Origin: an uncultured Bacteroidia bacterium
GTDB taxonomy: Bacteria > Bacteroidota > Bacteroidia > Bacteroidales > UBA932
Direction: 5' to 3'
NCBI GenBank assembly: GCA_902774155.1
Contig: CACYHF010000016.1
Coordinates: 1 to 64,000, forward strand
DNA length: 64,000 nt
A program made the translations under genes and the position numbers. Each line of letters begins with the position of its first letter. Positions within the stretch are counted from its first letter, which is position 1. Shown piece by piece: positions 36,141-46,800 of this stretch. The notes below the pieces were generated by a model that made no database searches, was not told the DNA's origin, and saw nothing but the letters and a program-made list of their open reading frames with translations.

Positions 36141-38138
36141 TTATTTCAAACCACGGGCACGGAGGAGGGCTTCCGGATTGGGCTCGGAGCCGCGGAACTG
36201 TTTGTACAGCACCATAGGTTCTTCAGAACCGCCCCGCTCCAGGAAGGTCTTGCGGAAAAGGGTGGCCGTCTCCTTGTTGAAGATACCATCGGCCTTGAAC
36301 TTCTCCCAGGCATCCACGGCCAGGACCTCGCTCCAGAGGTAGCCGTAGTAGCCGGCGCTGTAGCCGCTGCCCATAATATGGTTGAAGTACGTGGTGCGGT
36401 AGCGCGGGATGATTTCATCGATGAGACCCATTTCGGCGCACACCTTGGTCTCGAAGTCACGCACGCTCTGAGCGTCCGTAAACTGGGCCAGCTGGGCCGA
36501 TGAGAGTTCGTGCCACTTCATATCCAGGATGGAGGCAGCGCACAGTTCGCCGGTCATAAAGCCCTGGTTGAAGGTGAGGGCTTTCCGGACCTTTTCCACC
36601 AGTTCGGCCGGGATGGGTTCGCCCGTGCGGCAGTTGTTGGCGTAGTTGGTGAGGATTTCGGGCACGAAGGCGAAGTTCTCGTTGAACTGGGAGAACATTT
36701 CCACAAAGTCGCGGGCTACGGACGTGCCGGAAACCGTCTCATAGTGGCACTGGCTCAGGAAGCCGTGAAGGGCGTGGCCGAACTCGTGGAAGGCTGTCTG
36801 TACGTTGTCCACGGTGAGGAGGCTGGGCTGGGCATCCGTAGGATCGGTGCCGGGAGCCGGGAAGTTGCACACGTTCACGATGATGGGCCGCACACCGGCT
36901 TTCTGCTCGCGGAAGTTGTTCATCCAGGCGCCGCCGCGCTTGGTGGGACGCACGAAATAATCGCGATAGAAGATGCCGATCAGGCTGCCGTCGGCATCGG
37001 TAATCTTATAGGCGTGCACGGAGGGCTCATACACCTCTACCTCGCCGGTCACCTCTTCAAACTGAAGGCCGTAGATCTTGCTGGCGGCGGTGAAAACGCC
37101 CTTCATCACGCTGTCGGCCTGGAAGTAAGGCTTGGTCTGGCTTTCGTCCAGGGCATACTTCTGGGCGCGCAGCTGTTCGGCATAATAGCTCCAGTCCCAG
37201 GCCTCGATCTTGTGGCCCGCGATTTTCTCCATCTCCTTCATCTGGGCCTTGGCGCCGCGCATCGCGGCATCCATGATGGGCTGCAGGAAGTTGTCCACGG
37301 TCTCGGGCGTACCGGCCATCTTGTTGGAAAGCTGATAGGCGGCGAAGTTGGGATAACCCAGGATTTCGGCCAGTTCGGCCCGCAGGCGCAGGGTCTCCAG
37401 CACGATGGCGTTGTTGTCGTGCTCATCGCCGTGGTTACCGCGGGAAGAATAGGCCTTGAACACCTCTTCGCGCTTGGCGCGGTCCGGGCAGGAACCCATA
37501 AAGTCGTAGTATTCGCTCACGGTGATGCCCGTGGCCTCCTTGAAGGCGTTGTTTTCGGCCAAAAGGTTCTGGCCGAATTTCTGGCTCAGGGTGGCCAGGC
37601 GCACGTTGATTTCGGCAAAGCGCTTTTTGGCCTCGGGCTCCAGGCCCACGCCGTTGCGCAGGAAACTTTCGTATATCTTCTTCACCACCATCTGCTGCTC
37701 ACGGGTGAGGCTTTCCGACTGCTCGTACACGGCCTTCACGCGGGCGAAGAGGGCATCGTTCATCATAATTTCGTTGGAAGCCTCGGTGATGAGGGGCTGT
37801 ACCTCCTCCTCGATGGCCTGCATCTCGGGCGTGGAGTCACTCTCGCTCAGGTTGAAGAACACACCTTCCACCTTTTCCAGGATGGGAGAGGTTTCTTCAA
37901 AAGCCAGGATGGTGTTCTCGAAAGTGGGGGCTTCCGAGTTGTTCACGATGGCCTCGATATTGGCTTTCTGCTGGGCCAGGCCGGCATCAAAGGCGGGCCG
38001 GTACTGGTCCATGGTTATCTGCGGGAAAGGAGCGGTGCCATAGGGCGTATCCCACTCCTGCAGGAAAATGTTCTCGGGGGTCTGTTTGCAGGCAGTAAGC
38101 ATGGCAAAAGCAGCGAAAAGAATCAATAAACGTTTCAT
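36141..38138 (-). CDS. M3-family metallopeptidase (Dcp/oligopeptidase A type), lipoprotein
   Basis: A 665-aa protein with a lipoprotein signal (MKRLLILFAAFAMLTAC). The zinc motif HEFGH occurs in TAFHEFGHALHG and a downstream third ligand region in YNF-like C-terminal helices. GYSAGYYGYLWSEVLAVDAWE near the end is typical for peptidyl-dipeptidase Dcp. It would cut short peptides in the periplasm. Its ATG overlaps the stop of the preceding barrel gene (ATGA). Confidence 0.94.
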   Translation of the reverse strand: MKRLLILFAAFAMLTACKQTPENIFLQEWDTPYGTAPFPQITMDQYRPAFDAGLAQQKANIEAIVNNSEAPTFENTILAFEETSPILEKVEGVFFNLSESDSTPEMQAIEEEVQPLITEASNEIMMNDALFARVKAVYEQSESLTREQQMVVKKIYESFLRNGVGLEPEAKKRFAEINVRLATLSQKFGQNLLAENNAFKEATGITVSEYYDFMGSCPDRAKREEVFKAYSSRGNHGDEHDNNAIVLETLRLRAELAEILGYPNFAAYQLSNKMAGTPETVDNFLQPIMDAAMRGAKAQMKEMEKIAGHKIEAWDWSYYAEQLRAQKYALDESQTKPYFQADSVMKGVFTAASKIYGLQFEEVTGEVEVYEPSVHAYKITDADGSLIGIFYRDYFVRPTKRGGAWMNNFREQKAGVRPIIVNVCNFPAPGTDPTDAQPSLLTVDNVQTAFHEFGHALHGFLSQCHYETVSGTSVARDFVEMFSQFNENFAFVPEILTNYANNCRTGEPIPAELVEKVRKALTFNQGFMTGELCAASILDMKWHELSSAQLAQFTDAQSVRDFETKVCAEMGLIDEIIPRYRTTYFNHIMGSGYSAGYYGYLWSEVLAVDAWEKFKADGIFNKETATLFRKTFLERGGSEEPMVLYKQFRGSEPNPEALLRARGLK

Positions 38139-39760
38139 ATACGATAAGTTAGACGAATCAGGTAATTCCAGCGCGGAAGGCGCGTATAGGCGGCCGACAA
38201 ATGGGTTTTAAGCCCGGCCGACAAGCCCAGGAGGCTGCGTCCCAGCGTCCAGGTATGACCGCCCTTGAAGAGCAGGGATACCGCCGAATTGGTATTCAGG
38301 ACATCGGCCGATGCAAAGCTGGCGCCTTTGCTCCAGCACAGGCCGCCGGAGAGGTAACGTCCGTTCCCCATAAAGGCCAGGCCTTGCAGGGAAAGGTTCG
38401 GGACCACCAGGACGGGCAGTTTGAAGCCCAGTTCCGTACCATAGCTGAATCCGTCTTCCCGGGTGATGGCATAGGCGGTGACGCGCACGTTGATACCGTT
38501 GCTGTTGTAGCTCCAGTTCAGGTCTCCGGACCAGCGGACCGGCTGCTCTCCGGGAAGCTGGGAACCGCCCACACTGGCCCACAGGCGCGTATTGCCGGCA
38601 AAATACTGGACACTGGCCTTCCCCTGCCAGTTGAGCCAGGAGGCTCCGCTCAAACGCTGGGCCTGGGACTGGAAAGCCATTTGGAAAGACCAGCGGCGGA
38701 TCAGGTAGGCCGCTCCGGCCCATACCTCCAGCCGGCGGTTCTCCACATTCACCAGGGAAAGCTGGGAGTCCACCCCGCCCTGGAGGATCCAGTGCTTGGA
38801 CAGCTGGCTGTTGACGCCACCCGAAAGATGCAGTTGCTCGCTGCCGCGTGTGAGCTCACTCAGGGCGGTTACGAACGCCCGGGTGCGGCGGGTCGGGGTA
38901 TAGGTATAACGGACAAACGCCAGCGGCGAGGCGGTATACAGAAAAGCGGCGCTGAGACGACTGGACGGGGAGAAGGTTTTATCGGCGCCCAGGTAGCCGG
39001 AGGCGATTTGTGCGGAGGGATCCGGGGACAAATCGGCCGTATGGGCACTGGCATCGGCCGATACTACCCACCCATTCGAGAGGCTGCCGGTAGAATAGGA
39101 TGCCTGCCCCCATAGATGGGCCAGGGCGTTGTTGGTGTACAGGCTGGTGTGCAGGCCGCTGCGGAAAGAACCAGCCGTACCGTCGATGCTGGTGGTGCCG
39201 TTCATACCGCCGAAAACATCGTCTATGGACGCACCTTCCACCGTCCGGTTTTCCCGGAAAGCTTCGAAAAGGCCGCTGCGGGCCACCACGTCCTTGGTCA
39301 GGTGCACACCGGCCAGATAATAATCCCGATCCTGCAAACCCCGCGCACCGTAACGCGCTTGCGCGAAATCCTGACGCGCCAGACTGTTGACGATATCCGT
39401 GGACCCGAACAGGACCTCCGGCTGGTCAGTCCCTACGTGGTACACGGCTTGGAGCATGATATTAAACAGGTTCTTCACCCTACCCTCCTGTACATTCACG
39501 GACAAGTGGATCTCCAAAAACTCCGTAGCCAGGACTACCAGGGTATAATCCCCTTCCGGCAAGCCGGAAATAAGGAAGTTACCTTTTTTGTCGGAACGGG
39601 TTTCCTCCACCAGGTTCGTTCCCTGATACAGGCACACCCGGGCATTCTCCACGCCATAACGGCCCATCTTGGAGAGCACCCGGCCTTTCACGCCACCCTC
39701 CTGTGCCCACAGCACGGCAGTGGCCAGAAGACCCAATAATACCAGCGCCAGTTTTCTCAC
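38135..39760 (-). CDS. Regulatory-like domain plus outer-membrane beta-barrel protein
   Basis: A 541-aa protein with signal peptide (ending VLWAQ), a carboxypeptidase-regulatory-like domain (about 23-105; GRVLSKMGRYGVENARVCLYQG) and a plug-like stretch (QARYGARGLQDRDYYLAGV, GGMNGTTSIDG). The rest is amphipathic beta strands (SLSNGWVVSADASAHTADLS, WAGAAYLIRRWSFQMAFQSQ), ending WNYLIRLTYRI. It looks like a small TonB-receptor relative, about half the usual length, without a clear TonB box. The gene overlaps both neighbours by 4 bp, so it belongs to the nuclease-peptidase operon. Transport or binding role inferred only. Confidence 0.75.
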   Translation of the reverse strand: MRKLALVLLGLLATAVLWAQEGGVKGRVLSKMGRYGVENARVCLYQGTNLVEETRSDKKGNFLISGLPEGDYTLVVLATEFLEIHLSVNVQEGRVKNLFNIMLQAVYHVGTDQPEVLFGSTDIVNSLARQDFAQARYGARGLQDRDYYLAGVHLTKDVVARSGLFEAFRENRTVEGASIDDVFGGMNGTTSIDGTAGSFRSGLHTSLYTNNALAHLWGQASYSTGSLSNGWVVSADASAHTADLSPDPSAQIASGYLGADKTFSPSSRLSAAFLYTASPLAFVRYTYTPTRRTRAFVTALSELTRGSEQLHLSGGVNSQLSKHWILQGGVDSQLSLVNVENRRLEVWAGAAYLIRRWSFQMAFQSQAQRLSGASWLNWQGKASVQYFAGNTRLWASVGGSQLPGEQPVRWSGDLNWSYNSNGINVRVTAYAITREDGFSYGTELGFKLPVLVVPNLSLQGLAFMGNGRYLSGGLCWSKGASFASADVLNTNSAVSLLFKGGHTWTLGRSLLGLSAGLKTHLSAAYTRLPRWNYLIRLTYRI

Positions 39761-40830
39761 TGTTTCTTCAGAACGATATAAGTAGGATAATGGTCCGAAT
39801 AACCGGCAATGAACTTACCGTTGGAGAAGGTACGGAACGGCGTGCCCTTGTACTGGCCGCTCTGCTGGGTCATATAGGGTTTTTCGAACACGCGGCCATA
39901 GTAGCCATTGTCCAGCTTCTCAATCCCGAGGGAGCCTTTCCTGGCATTCACCAGGGTTTCGCTCACCAGGATGTCATCGAAGATATTGGGGTTACCCCGG
40001 TAATACAGCGAGCCGATGCCATTGTCCAGCATTACCCAGAAAGGATTGAAGAAATCCCCTTTCTTCACTTCCTGAACCGTGCGGCGGCCGTGCAGATAAC
40101 CGGAGAGGGATTCGTCCTGGGGATTGTCGTTCATATCGCCCATTACTACGCACTTGATGCCGGGATATTTCTGCGCCATCAGCTGCGTGTGCTGATACAC
40201 GATTTCAGCGGCACGGGCGCGCAGATCCAGCCCCTTGTCACCCCTTCTGGAAGGGAAATGGCACACGTAGAAGGCAAAATGCTCCCCATCGATGATGCCA
40301 TGCACCATCAGGACGTCGCGGGTGCGGAAATCGGCCTGTTCCTGCTTATTGTAGGTGGTAATGGGAATGGAGGTATTGAAATCGTACGGCAGGCAGGCGC
40401 TGTCCACCACCTTCATGCGGGCGGGATTGTACAGCAGGGCGCAGTCGATGCCGCGGCGGTCCGGGCTCTCATAGTGCACAATCTTATAATTGGCCTTGAC
40501 CACGGCCGGTTCCTTCAACAGGTCTTCCAGGACGTGGCGGTTTTCCACCTCCGCCAGACCCAGCACCGTGTGCCACACGCCGGTTTCGGCCTTGATATCG
40601 GCCAGTACCTGCGCGATATTTTTCAGTTTCACGGCATATTTGTCTTCCGTCCATTCGTTGGCGCCTTCCGGGAGGTATTCGTAGTCGTTCTTGCCTTCAT
40701 CGTGGAGCACATCGAAGAGGTTCTCCACGTTGTAGAAGCCAATCACGTGCTTCCCGCCCTTTTTCTTGGCGCAAGCCTGGGTGGGCAGCAGCAGCACCAG
40801 GGCTGCCAGGATGAGGATGATCCGTTTCAT
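39757..40830 (-). CDS. Endonuclease/exonuclease/phosphatase (EEP) family protein, secreted
   Basis: This 357-aa protein has a lipoprotein-type signal (ending PTQAC). EEP motifs are present: IGFYNVENLFD (metal/phosphate Asn), GLAEVEN (metal Glu), SPDRRGIDCALLYNP, VCHFPSRRGD (catalytic His), GDMNDNP, and GYSDHYP (C-terminal Asp-His). The family cuts phosphodiester bonds in DNA, RNA or lipids; outside the cell next to a NUC1 nuclease, nucleic acid is the likely target. Starts 2 bp after the NUC1 stop. Confidence 0.9.
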   Translation of the reverse strand: MKRIILILAALVLLLPTQACAKKKGGKHVIGFYNVENLFDVLHDEGKNDYEYLPEGANEWTEDKYAVKLKNIAQVLADIKAETGVWHTVLGLAEVENRHVLEDLLKEPAVVKANYKIVHYESPDRRGIDCALLYNPARMKVVDSACLPYDFNTSIPITTYNKQEQADFRTRDVLMVHGIIDGEHFAFYVCHFPSRRGDKGLDLRARAAEIVYQHTQLMAQKYPGIKCVVMGDMNDNPQDESLSGYLHGRRTVQEVKKGDFFNPFWVMLDNGIGSLYYRGNPNIFDDILVSETLVNARKGSLGIEKLDNGYYGRVFEKPYMTQQSGQYKGTPFRTFSNGKFIAGYSDHYPTYIVLKKQ

Positions 40831-40832
40831 GT

Positions 40833-42239
40833 TTACAGATTCCAGAATTTGTTATCCTTGGGTTTCGCGGCCTTCACAGTGGCGGCCACATCGGCCGGGA
40901 GGTTGGCAAAGAACGTCATACCCGTCTTGGTCTCCAGTTCTTTCAGGGAAAGTGCACAGTCCTTGTAGCCGTTGGGGTCGTCGTAATCCTTGTGTTCAAG
41001 GTAGAAGCCCACCCCGATGTAATTGCCCTTGCTAAGGCGAAGCAGGGCCTTATAATAGGCCTTGGGGACGGCCACGGCGCTGCCGTCATGGTCTTTGACA
41101 GTGGGGCAGCTGCTGTCTGCGATGCAGCCCGTTACCACATACAGGGTGTCGGTACCGTTAGACGATGCGCTCCAATTACGTACCGCGATTTCCAGTTCGT
41201 TCCAGATGCCCTGATTGAACTTTTTCAGCTGCGGCGTCACGTTGGTGGTATAGAAGGTATGCTGGTTGGTCATGGCACCGCCGGCACGGTCGGCCGAGGC
41301 GATCTGGTGACCGCGGTCATACCCCTTTGTGGAGAACTCATAACTGCCGCCGGAAGACACGTTGGACTGTTTGGCCGTCACGAAGGGATCCTTTAACCAG
41401 TTGGAATTCTCGCGGTCGACACGGTTCTTGGTGAACTGGTCGTACAGCGGATAAGCCACCCAGTCCGATACCAGGCAGGGTGCGTTATAGGAGAAGGAAT
41501 AGTCCCGTACCCGGTCGAAACGAAGGATGGTGGTGTGCGCGTGCCAGGCCGATACATCTTTCACCTGGGGAAGTTCCATCCAGGCGGGAATGCTGGTATA
41601 CTGGTCTCCCTGATCATCCGGAAGAGGATTCTGCCGCGTTACGGCAACCGTCATATTCACAATCTCCCAGGTGGGAGCCACTTCCGTGGTGCTCTTATAC
41701 ACGAAGGCAATCTTGATTTTCTTGCCCTTGAAGGCGCCCAGGGGGATGTTTCCGGACTGGGCCAGTTCGAAATAACTATGGGAAACCAGCCACTTGGGGA
41801 CTTCCCTGTCGGACCAGCTGGCGCCATCGTCCGAGGTAACCTTCACGGAGAAATAATCCTTGGGCTCCCCTTTGCTCACATAAGCGAAGGCATGGTCGAA
41901 GTACAGGTTGGCATCCGTGTAATCCGTGAGGTCGATCTCCGGGGATACGAGCCAGCTTTCGGCTTTACGATTAGCGGAGCCGGATCCCTCCGAAGCAGAG
42001 GCCTGGGCCCCGTACATAGCGTTTTTCCCGGATTCGTACTTCCAGATGTTGCCACTGAAACCACCTTTGTCCTTGTCCTGAACCTTAAAGGCCCCCAGAC
42101 CCTTGGTAAAGTCCTGGGAAAGGATGACATCCGGCAGGTCCTTAGGCGGATCCGGCGTGGGCTTGTCGGGGTTGGTCTTGCCGCAGGCGCACAGGGCGCC
42201 CACAGCCAGGAAAGCACAAAGGAAATAACGGTAATTCAT
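40833..42239 (-). CDS. NUC1-type DNA/RNA non-specific endonuclease lipoprotein
   Basis: A 468-aa protein with lipoprotein signal (MNYRYFLCAFLAVGALCAC) and a Pro-rich linker. A beta-sandwich binding region (about 40-200; SWLVSPEIDLTDYTDANLYFDHAFAY) precedes the nuclease domain, which holds DRGHQIASADR with the catalytic His, followed by the metal Asn region (FYTTNVTPQLKKFNQGIW). It would degrade DNA and RNA at the cell surface. Own promoter upstream; it leads an operon with EEP, barrel, peptidase and manA. Confidence 0.92.
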   Translation of the reverse strand: MNYRYFLCAFLAVGALCACGKTNPDKPTPDPPKDLPDVILSQDFTKGLGAFKVQDKDKGGFSGNIWKYESGKNAMYGAQASASEGSGSANRKAESWLVSPEIDLTDYTDANLYFDHAFAYVSKGEPKDYFSVKVTSDDGASWSDREVPKWLVSHSYFELAQSGNIPLGAFKGKKIKIAFVYKSTTEVAPTWEIVNMTVAVTRQNPLPDDQGDQYTSIPAWMELPQVKDVSAWHAHTTILRFDRVRDYSFSYNAPCLVSDWVAYPLYDQFTKNRVDRENSNWLKDPFVTAKQSNVSSGGSYEFSTKGYDRGHQIASADRAGGAMTNQHTFYTTNVTPQLKKFNQGIWNELEIAVRNWSASSNGTDTLYVVTGCIADSSCPTVKDHDGSAVAVPKAYYKALLRLSKGNYIGVGFYLEHKDYDDPNGYKDCALSLKELETKTGMTFFANLPADVAATVKAAKPKDNKFWNL

Positions 42240-42266
42240 AAAGCTTTCTTATTTTGTCTCAACTTA

Positions 42267-42274
42267 CAAAGATA
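42267..42274 (-). promoter_or_regulatory. -7 box of NUC1 operon
   Basis: Minus-strand TATCTTTG matches TAnnTTTG, 27 nt before the ATG at 42239, just after a terminator. Confidence 0.6.
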
Positions 42275-42297
42275 GGAAAGATTCCGATGAAAAAAAA

Positions 42298-42319
42298 GCG
42301 CGGCCCCGTAGGGTCGCGC
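42298..42319 (-). terminator. Terminator after BACON/OB lipoprotein
   Basis: A hairpin with arms GCGCG and CGCGC and a GGCCCC/GGGTC core is followed on the minus strand by a run of eight Ts, 21 bp after the stop at 42341. Confidence 0.75.
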
Positions 42320-42340
42320 CTTTCAAACTGTGCCGGCAGA

Positions 42341-43873
42341 TTAGTTGGCCGGAACATGAGAGACATACGCGGCACCGCCCACCTGGTTGAGCTTATAGTC
42401 GTTCTTGGTGTAGGAAGTACGATAGCCGATAATGGTGAGCCGGTCACCTTCCTTCACACCCAGGGTGCTGAACTGCTTCGAAGCACCGTTCCAACCGGTG
42501 GAAACACCGTAAACATACACGGAACCGCTTTCGTCACGCAGGTTCAGGTTACCGTAGGTTTCGATATCCCACTTGGTGTTGGGCTCGGTGGGTTTCTCCA
42601 CAATACCGGTAATCCTGTACCAAACCTCCTTGCTTTCGGCGGCGGCCAGGAATTCGTCTACCGTGACAGTGGCAACGGGGATATGGCTTTCATACTGGGC
42701 CTTGGTCATCTGTGCGGAACCGTTGTGCTCTCCGCGCTGGCCCACAAGGGTGACGACATCACCTTCCTTGAGACCGAGCTTCTCGAAGTCGCCCTTGGCG
42801 CCGATACCATATACATAAACCTCACCGGAGAAATCCTTCAGATAGACATTGCCATAGGACTTGTTAGCCACGCTGGTGATAACGCCCGTCAGGCGGTACA
42901 GTGCCGTACCCACAGGAGCAGCCAGGAATTCGGCCACGGAGCAAGCAATGATGGCACCCTTCTGCTTAATGGTAGCGGTAGCGGTGTAATCCTTTCCGCC
43001 GGAAACCGTACGGAAGGTAACATTGGTCTCACGGTCACCACCTTCGTTGGCGAAAATCACCACGTCACCGGCCACGGAATTGATGCTGAGCCAGCCGGCG
43101 GCATCGCTGGGAACGTCCACATACAAGCCGTTGCCCTTGTTGGAAAGCAGGAAGGACACATATCCACCGGGAACATCCAGGCAATCCGTAACCTCGGGAT
43201 CCTCGTTGATATACTTGACTTCTTCCACCTTCATCAGGGACTTGTTGATCTTCACAACCGTGACATCCACCAGTTCGACGGTGCCGTTGTAAGTGGTCTT
43301 GGGACCTTCTACGGTGATTTCGTCACCCACCTCGATACCGAGGCTGAGGAAGTTCTTGGTGCCGCCGTTCTTGTCCAGGGTACCATAGATGTACACCTCA
43401 CCGGTGCCATCGTTCAGATACCAGTTACCATAAGTGGTGTTGGCAATGCTGGTGCACACACCCGATACGCGGTAGGTCTTGGAGTCGGGGCCGGCGATAA
43501 CCTCTGCGCAGGTGGCATTGGAAATGGTGGCCACACCCTGAATCACATTGATGCGCTGGGTCTTTTCACCGCAGCGGATCTGGATTTCGGCGGTACGGCC
43601 TTCGCCAGCGGAAGCGGAGAAAGTGAGGTTGGTTTCACCGGCACCACCCATAGTGGGGGAAACGGTGAGCCACTTGGCGGTCTTCTCATCCACGGAGACA
43701 TACCAGGAATCGGTAGCAGTAACCGTAATGGAGGTGTTGGCTCCCACGCCGGTGCTCAGAGCAACATAAGAGCTGGAAACCTTGATCTCGTCCAGATAGT
43801 GGTCGGCCTCTTTCTGGCAACCCACAAGGGTGAGGGCTGCAACGATGGAAGCAAAAATATACTTGAGTTTCAT
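42341..43873 (-). CDS. BACON- and OB-fold-repeat surface lipoprotein
   Basis: This 510-aa lipoprotein (MKLKYIFASIVAALTLVGC) contains two BACON-like Ig domains (about 30-112 and 220-300; WLTVSPTMGGAGETNLTF, WLSINSVAGDVVIFANEGG). Three OB-fold-like repeats share the pattern YRxxGx...YGNxxLxDxxGxVYxYG: YRVSGVCTSIANTTYGNWYL, YRLTGVITSVANKSYGNVYL and YRITGIVEK with ETYGNLNLRD. BACON domains bind glycan or mucin; OB repeats of this kind occur beside Bacteroidota surface nucleases and may bind nucleic acid. It lies 18 bp after the TonB receptor, as a SusD-like partner would. Confidence 0.82.
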   Translation of the reverse strand: MKLKYIFASIVAALTLVGCQKEADHYLDEIKVSSSYVALSTGVGANTSITVTATDSWYVSVDEKTAKWLTVSPTMGGAGETNLTFSASAGEGRTAEIQIRCGEKTQRINVIQGVATISNATCAEVIAGPDSKTYRVSGVCTSIANTTYGNWYLNDGTGEVYIYGTLDKNGGTKNFLSLGIEVGDEITVEGPKTTYNGTVELVDVTVVKINKSLMKVEEVKYINEDPEVTDCLDVPGGYVSFLLSNKGNGLYVDVPSDAAGWLSINSVAGDVVIFANEGGDRETNVTFRTVSGGKDYTATATIKQKGAIIACSVAEFLAAPVGTALYRLTGVITSVANKSYGNVYLKDFSGEVYVYGIGAKGDFEKLGLKEGDVVTLVGQRGEHNGSAQMTKAQYESHIPVATVTVDEFLAAAESKEVWYRITGIVEKPTEPNTKWDIETYGNLNLRDESGSVYVYGVSTGWNGASKQFSTLGVKEGDRLTIIGYRTSYTKNDYKLNQVGGAAYVSHVPAN

Positions 43874-43891
43874 AAGATAAGCCGATAAAGA

Positions 43892-46800
43892 TTAGTTGAA
43901 CAGATATTTGATACCGATGGAAGCATACCAGCACTGGCCAAGGCCGTGGTTAGGAGTCCAGGTCTGGGTCTGACCGGAGATGGAGGAAGGAGTGGAGAAG
44001 GTGGCATAACCCTGGGCATCCACACCCTCATACTTGAGGATACGGGCATCGGAACCGATAGCCGGGTTCAGGTACTTGGCCACACCCCAACTGGAGTTGA
44101 ACAGGTTCAGCAGGTTCTTGAGGTCGAAGCTGAGCTGCAGGGTGTTCTTGGTCTGGCCGATCTTCACGGTGAAGTCGTGTTTGTAGCTCAGGTCCAGACG
44201 ATGTACCCAAGGGCTGTAGAGGCTGTAACCTTCGGCATATTCACCCTGGTGCTTGCTCAGATAGGAATCCTTGTGCACATAGTCCATGAAGCGGTCGCGG
44301 TCGTCGGCGGAGACGAAGCGGAACTGGTTGCTGGCCACCTCATCGTCCGTGGGGATGTAGAGAGCGTCGTAGTTGTAACCGTCGCCGTTCATATCGTTCA
44401 CGGTCATGTAGGAGTAGTTGTAACCACCTCTCCAGGCTTCATAAATGAGGGAATAGTGGTTGCCGCACTTGTCGTGATGGGTAGCGGAAGCAACGACACG
44501 GTCCGGAGTTACGTACTGGGAGTTGTGCAGTTTGATGTAGTTAGGACCTTCGGAAGTGGGAACATAGGTGAAGGCAGACTCAGCTGCGGAGCCGGGCATA
44601 CCGGTGATTTCCTTGTTCACGGTGTGGGTGTAAGCGGCCATGAGGCTCAGGCTCTCGATGGGCTGCATGTTGAGGGTAACGTTGGCGCTCCAGCCATAAC
44701 CCTTGCTGGTGTTCTCCAGGACAAAGGCCTTGGTGGTGTAACGGTAGCCTTCGGGATAGATGGGACGGTTGTCGGCGCCGTTGAAGCGGGCGAAACCACC
44801 TACATTACCGATGGACCAGTCGGAGATGGAGACAGCGTTAACAGTCTTGTTGAAGATACCTTCGGCCGTGATGCTGAACGGGAAGGAAGTGGGGAAGGTG
44901 TAGTCAATGGCCAGGGAGGACTTCCACACCTGCGGCATCTTGAACTTGGGATCCACGGCGTTCACAGCGGAAGGAACGGTACCGTCTTCCGGAGAAACGG
45001 TGGTGGGATAACCCAGGCTCTGGAGTTTGTTCAGGAGGGCGGCGATGGTAGCCTTGCCGTTGGCGTCGGTCACCAGACCGCCGGCGAATTCTTCCATGGT
45101 GAAGCCACGGGCGGCAGCGTTCTTGGCGTTGATCTGTGCCTGGTACTGAACCAGACCACCGTTGGTGGGCATATTGGTGAAGAACACCAGCGGCAGACGG
45201 CCGCTGAACAGACCGGTACCGCCACGAACCTTCAGGCTCTTGTTACCCAGGACATCCCAGGTGAAACCGATACGCGGGGAGACGGTCACTTTAGCGGAGG
45301 GCCACTTACCGGTGTCGATATGGGTTTCCTGATAGTTGTAAACGCGAGGATAATAAGTGAGTTCCTTGATAGCGTTGTTGGTCATCAGGTCTTTGTTGTT
45401 GAAGAACAGACCGTCCAGACGCAGGCCGTAGGTGAGTTTGAAGCGGTCGGTGGCGTTCCACTCGTCCTGGGCATAGATGCCGGCCTTGTAGAACTGCACA
45501 CGGGCAGCGGGCTTCTGTTCGCCGTCATAGCCGTAGGTAAGGCAGACCACTTCCGGAGTACCGGCAAACATATCGGCCACGCTCATGCCGTCGGCCCAGT
45601 TGTAACGATAGTAACCGGTACCGTTACGCATGTACTGGTTATCGGCCATTTGATACTCGAGGTTCAGACCGGCGGTAACCTTGTGGGCACCCAAGTACCA
45701 GGTGAGGTCGTCCTTTACGGTAGCAACGGTGTTGTGCACGGCGTTGTTCCAGGTGAAGAGTTCATAACCCAGGGCGATGTAGTTGTTGCCGTCCTTGGTG
45801 ATATCGATGAAGGGGAATTCCTCGGAGTTGGTGCCACGGACATCGTTCAGCAAGGAGAAGGTGGCCAGGAACTGGTTGGACATGTTGTCGGTAAGACGGC
45901 TGTTCAGATCCAGAGACCAGGTGCTCACCACGTTCTTCATGGAGTACATGGCGTTAGCGTAGGACATGGAGTACTGGGACATACGGGCGCCGCTCATACG
46001 GGTACCACCGTCCATGGAAGAAGCGTTAGGGCTGTTCCAAACGTTGTTCAGGGTGTAGTTGTAACGCAGGGCCAGGTGGTGCTTCTGGGTGATGTTCCAG
46101 TCCAGACGGGCCAGGATCTTGTAGTTGCTTTCGTTGGCGGGGAAGTCGGTCCAGGAGCCGGTGTCGTAGCCGTACTTGCTCATCACGTAGTCGGAAACGG
46201 CTTTCAGGTCTGCGTTGGTGGTGCGGGAGATGTAGTTGTCGGCATCGGCCACGCCGTTGTCAGAGCCTTTCCAACGGTTCACGATGGAAGGAACCTTGGA
46301 CATTTCAGCGTTCACGAAGAAGAAGAGCTTGTTCTTGACGATGGGGCCGCCGAAGGTGAGGCCGTAGGTGGTGCTGCGGTTCTTGTCGCGGGCACCGGCA
46401 ATCTGCTCACCGTACACGGTGTCACCCTGCAGGAATTCATTCTTGTGATAAATATAAGCCGTTCCCTTGAAGGTGTTGGTACCGGACTTGGTGATGGCGT
46501 TCACACCACCGCCGATGAAGTTGGTCTGGCGGACATCGTAAGGGCTGATCACAACCTGGAGTTCCTCGATGGCGTCGATGGAGATGGGGTTGCCACCGCC
46601 AGGGAGCTTGTCGGACAGACCGAAGTTGTTGTTGAAGTTGGCACCGTCAACAGTGAAGTTGGCAGTACGGCCGTCGGAACCGGCGAAGCTCATACCGTTA
46701 CCGCCGTACGGGGACAGACGGGTAACGTCGGTGATGCTGCGGTTCACAGTGGGCATGGAGGTGATCTGATCGCTGGCGATGTTGGTCACAGCGCCCGTAC

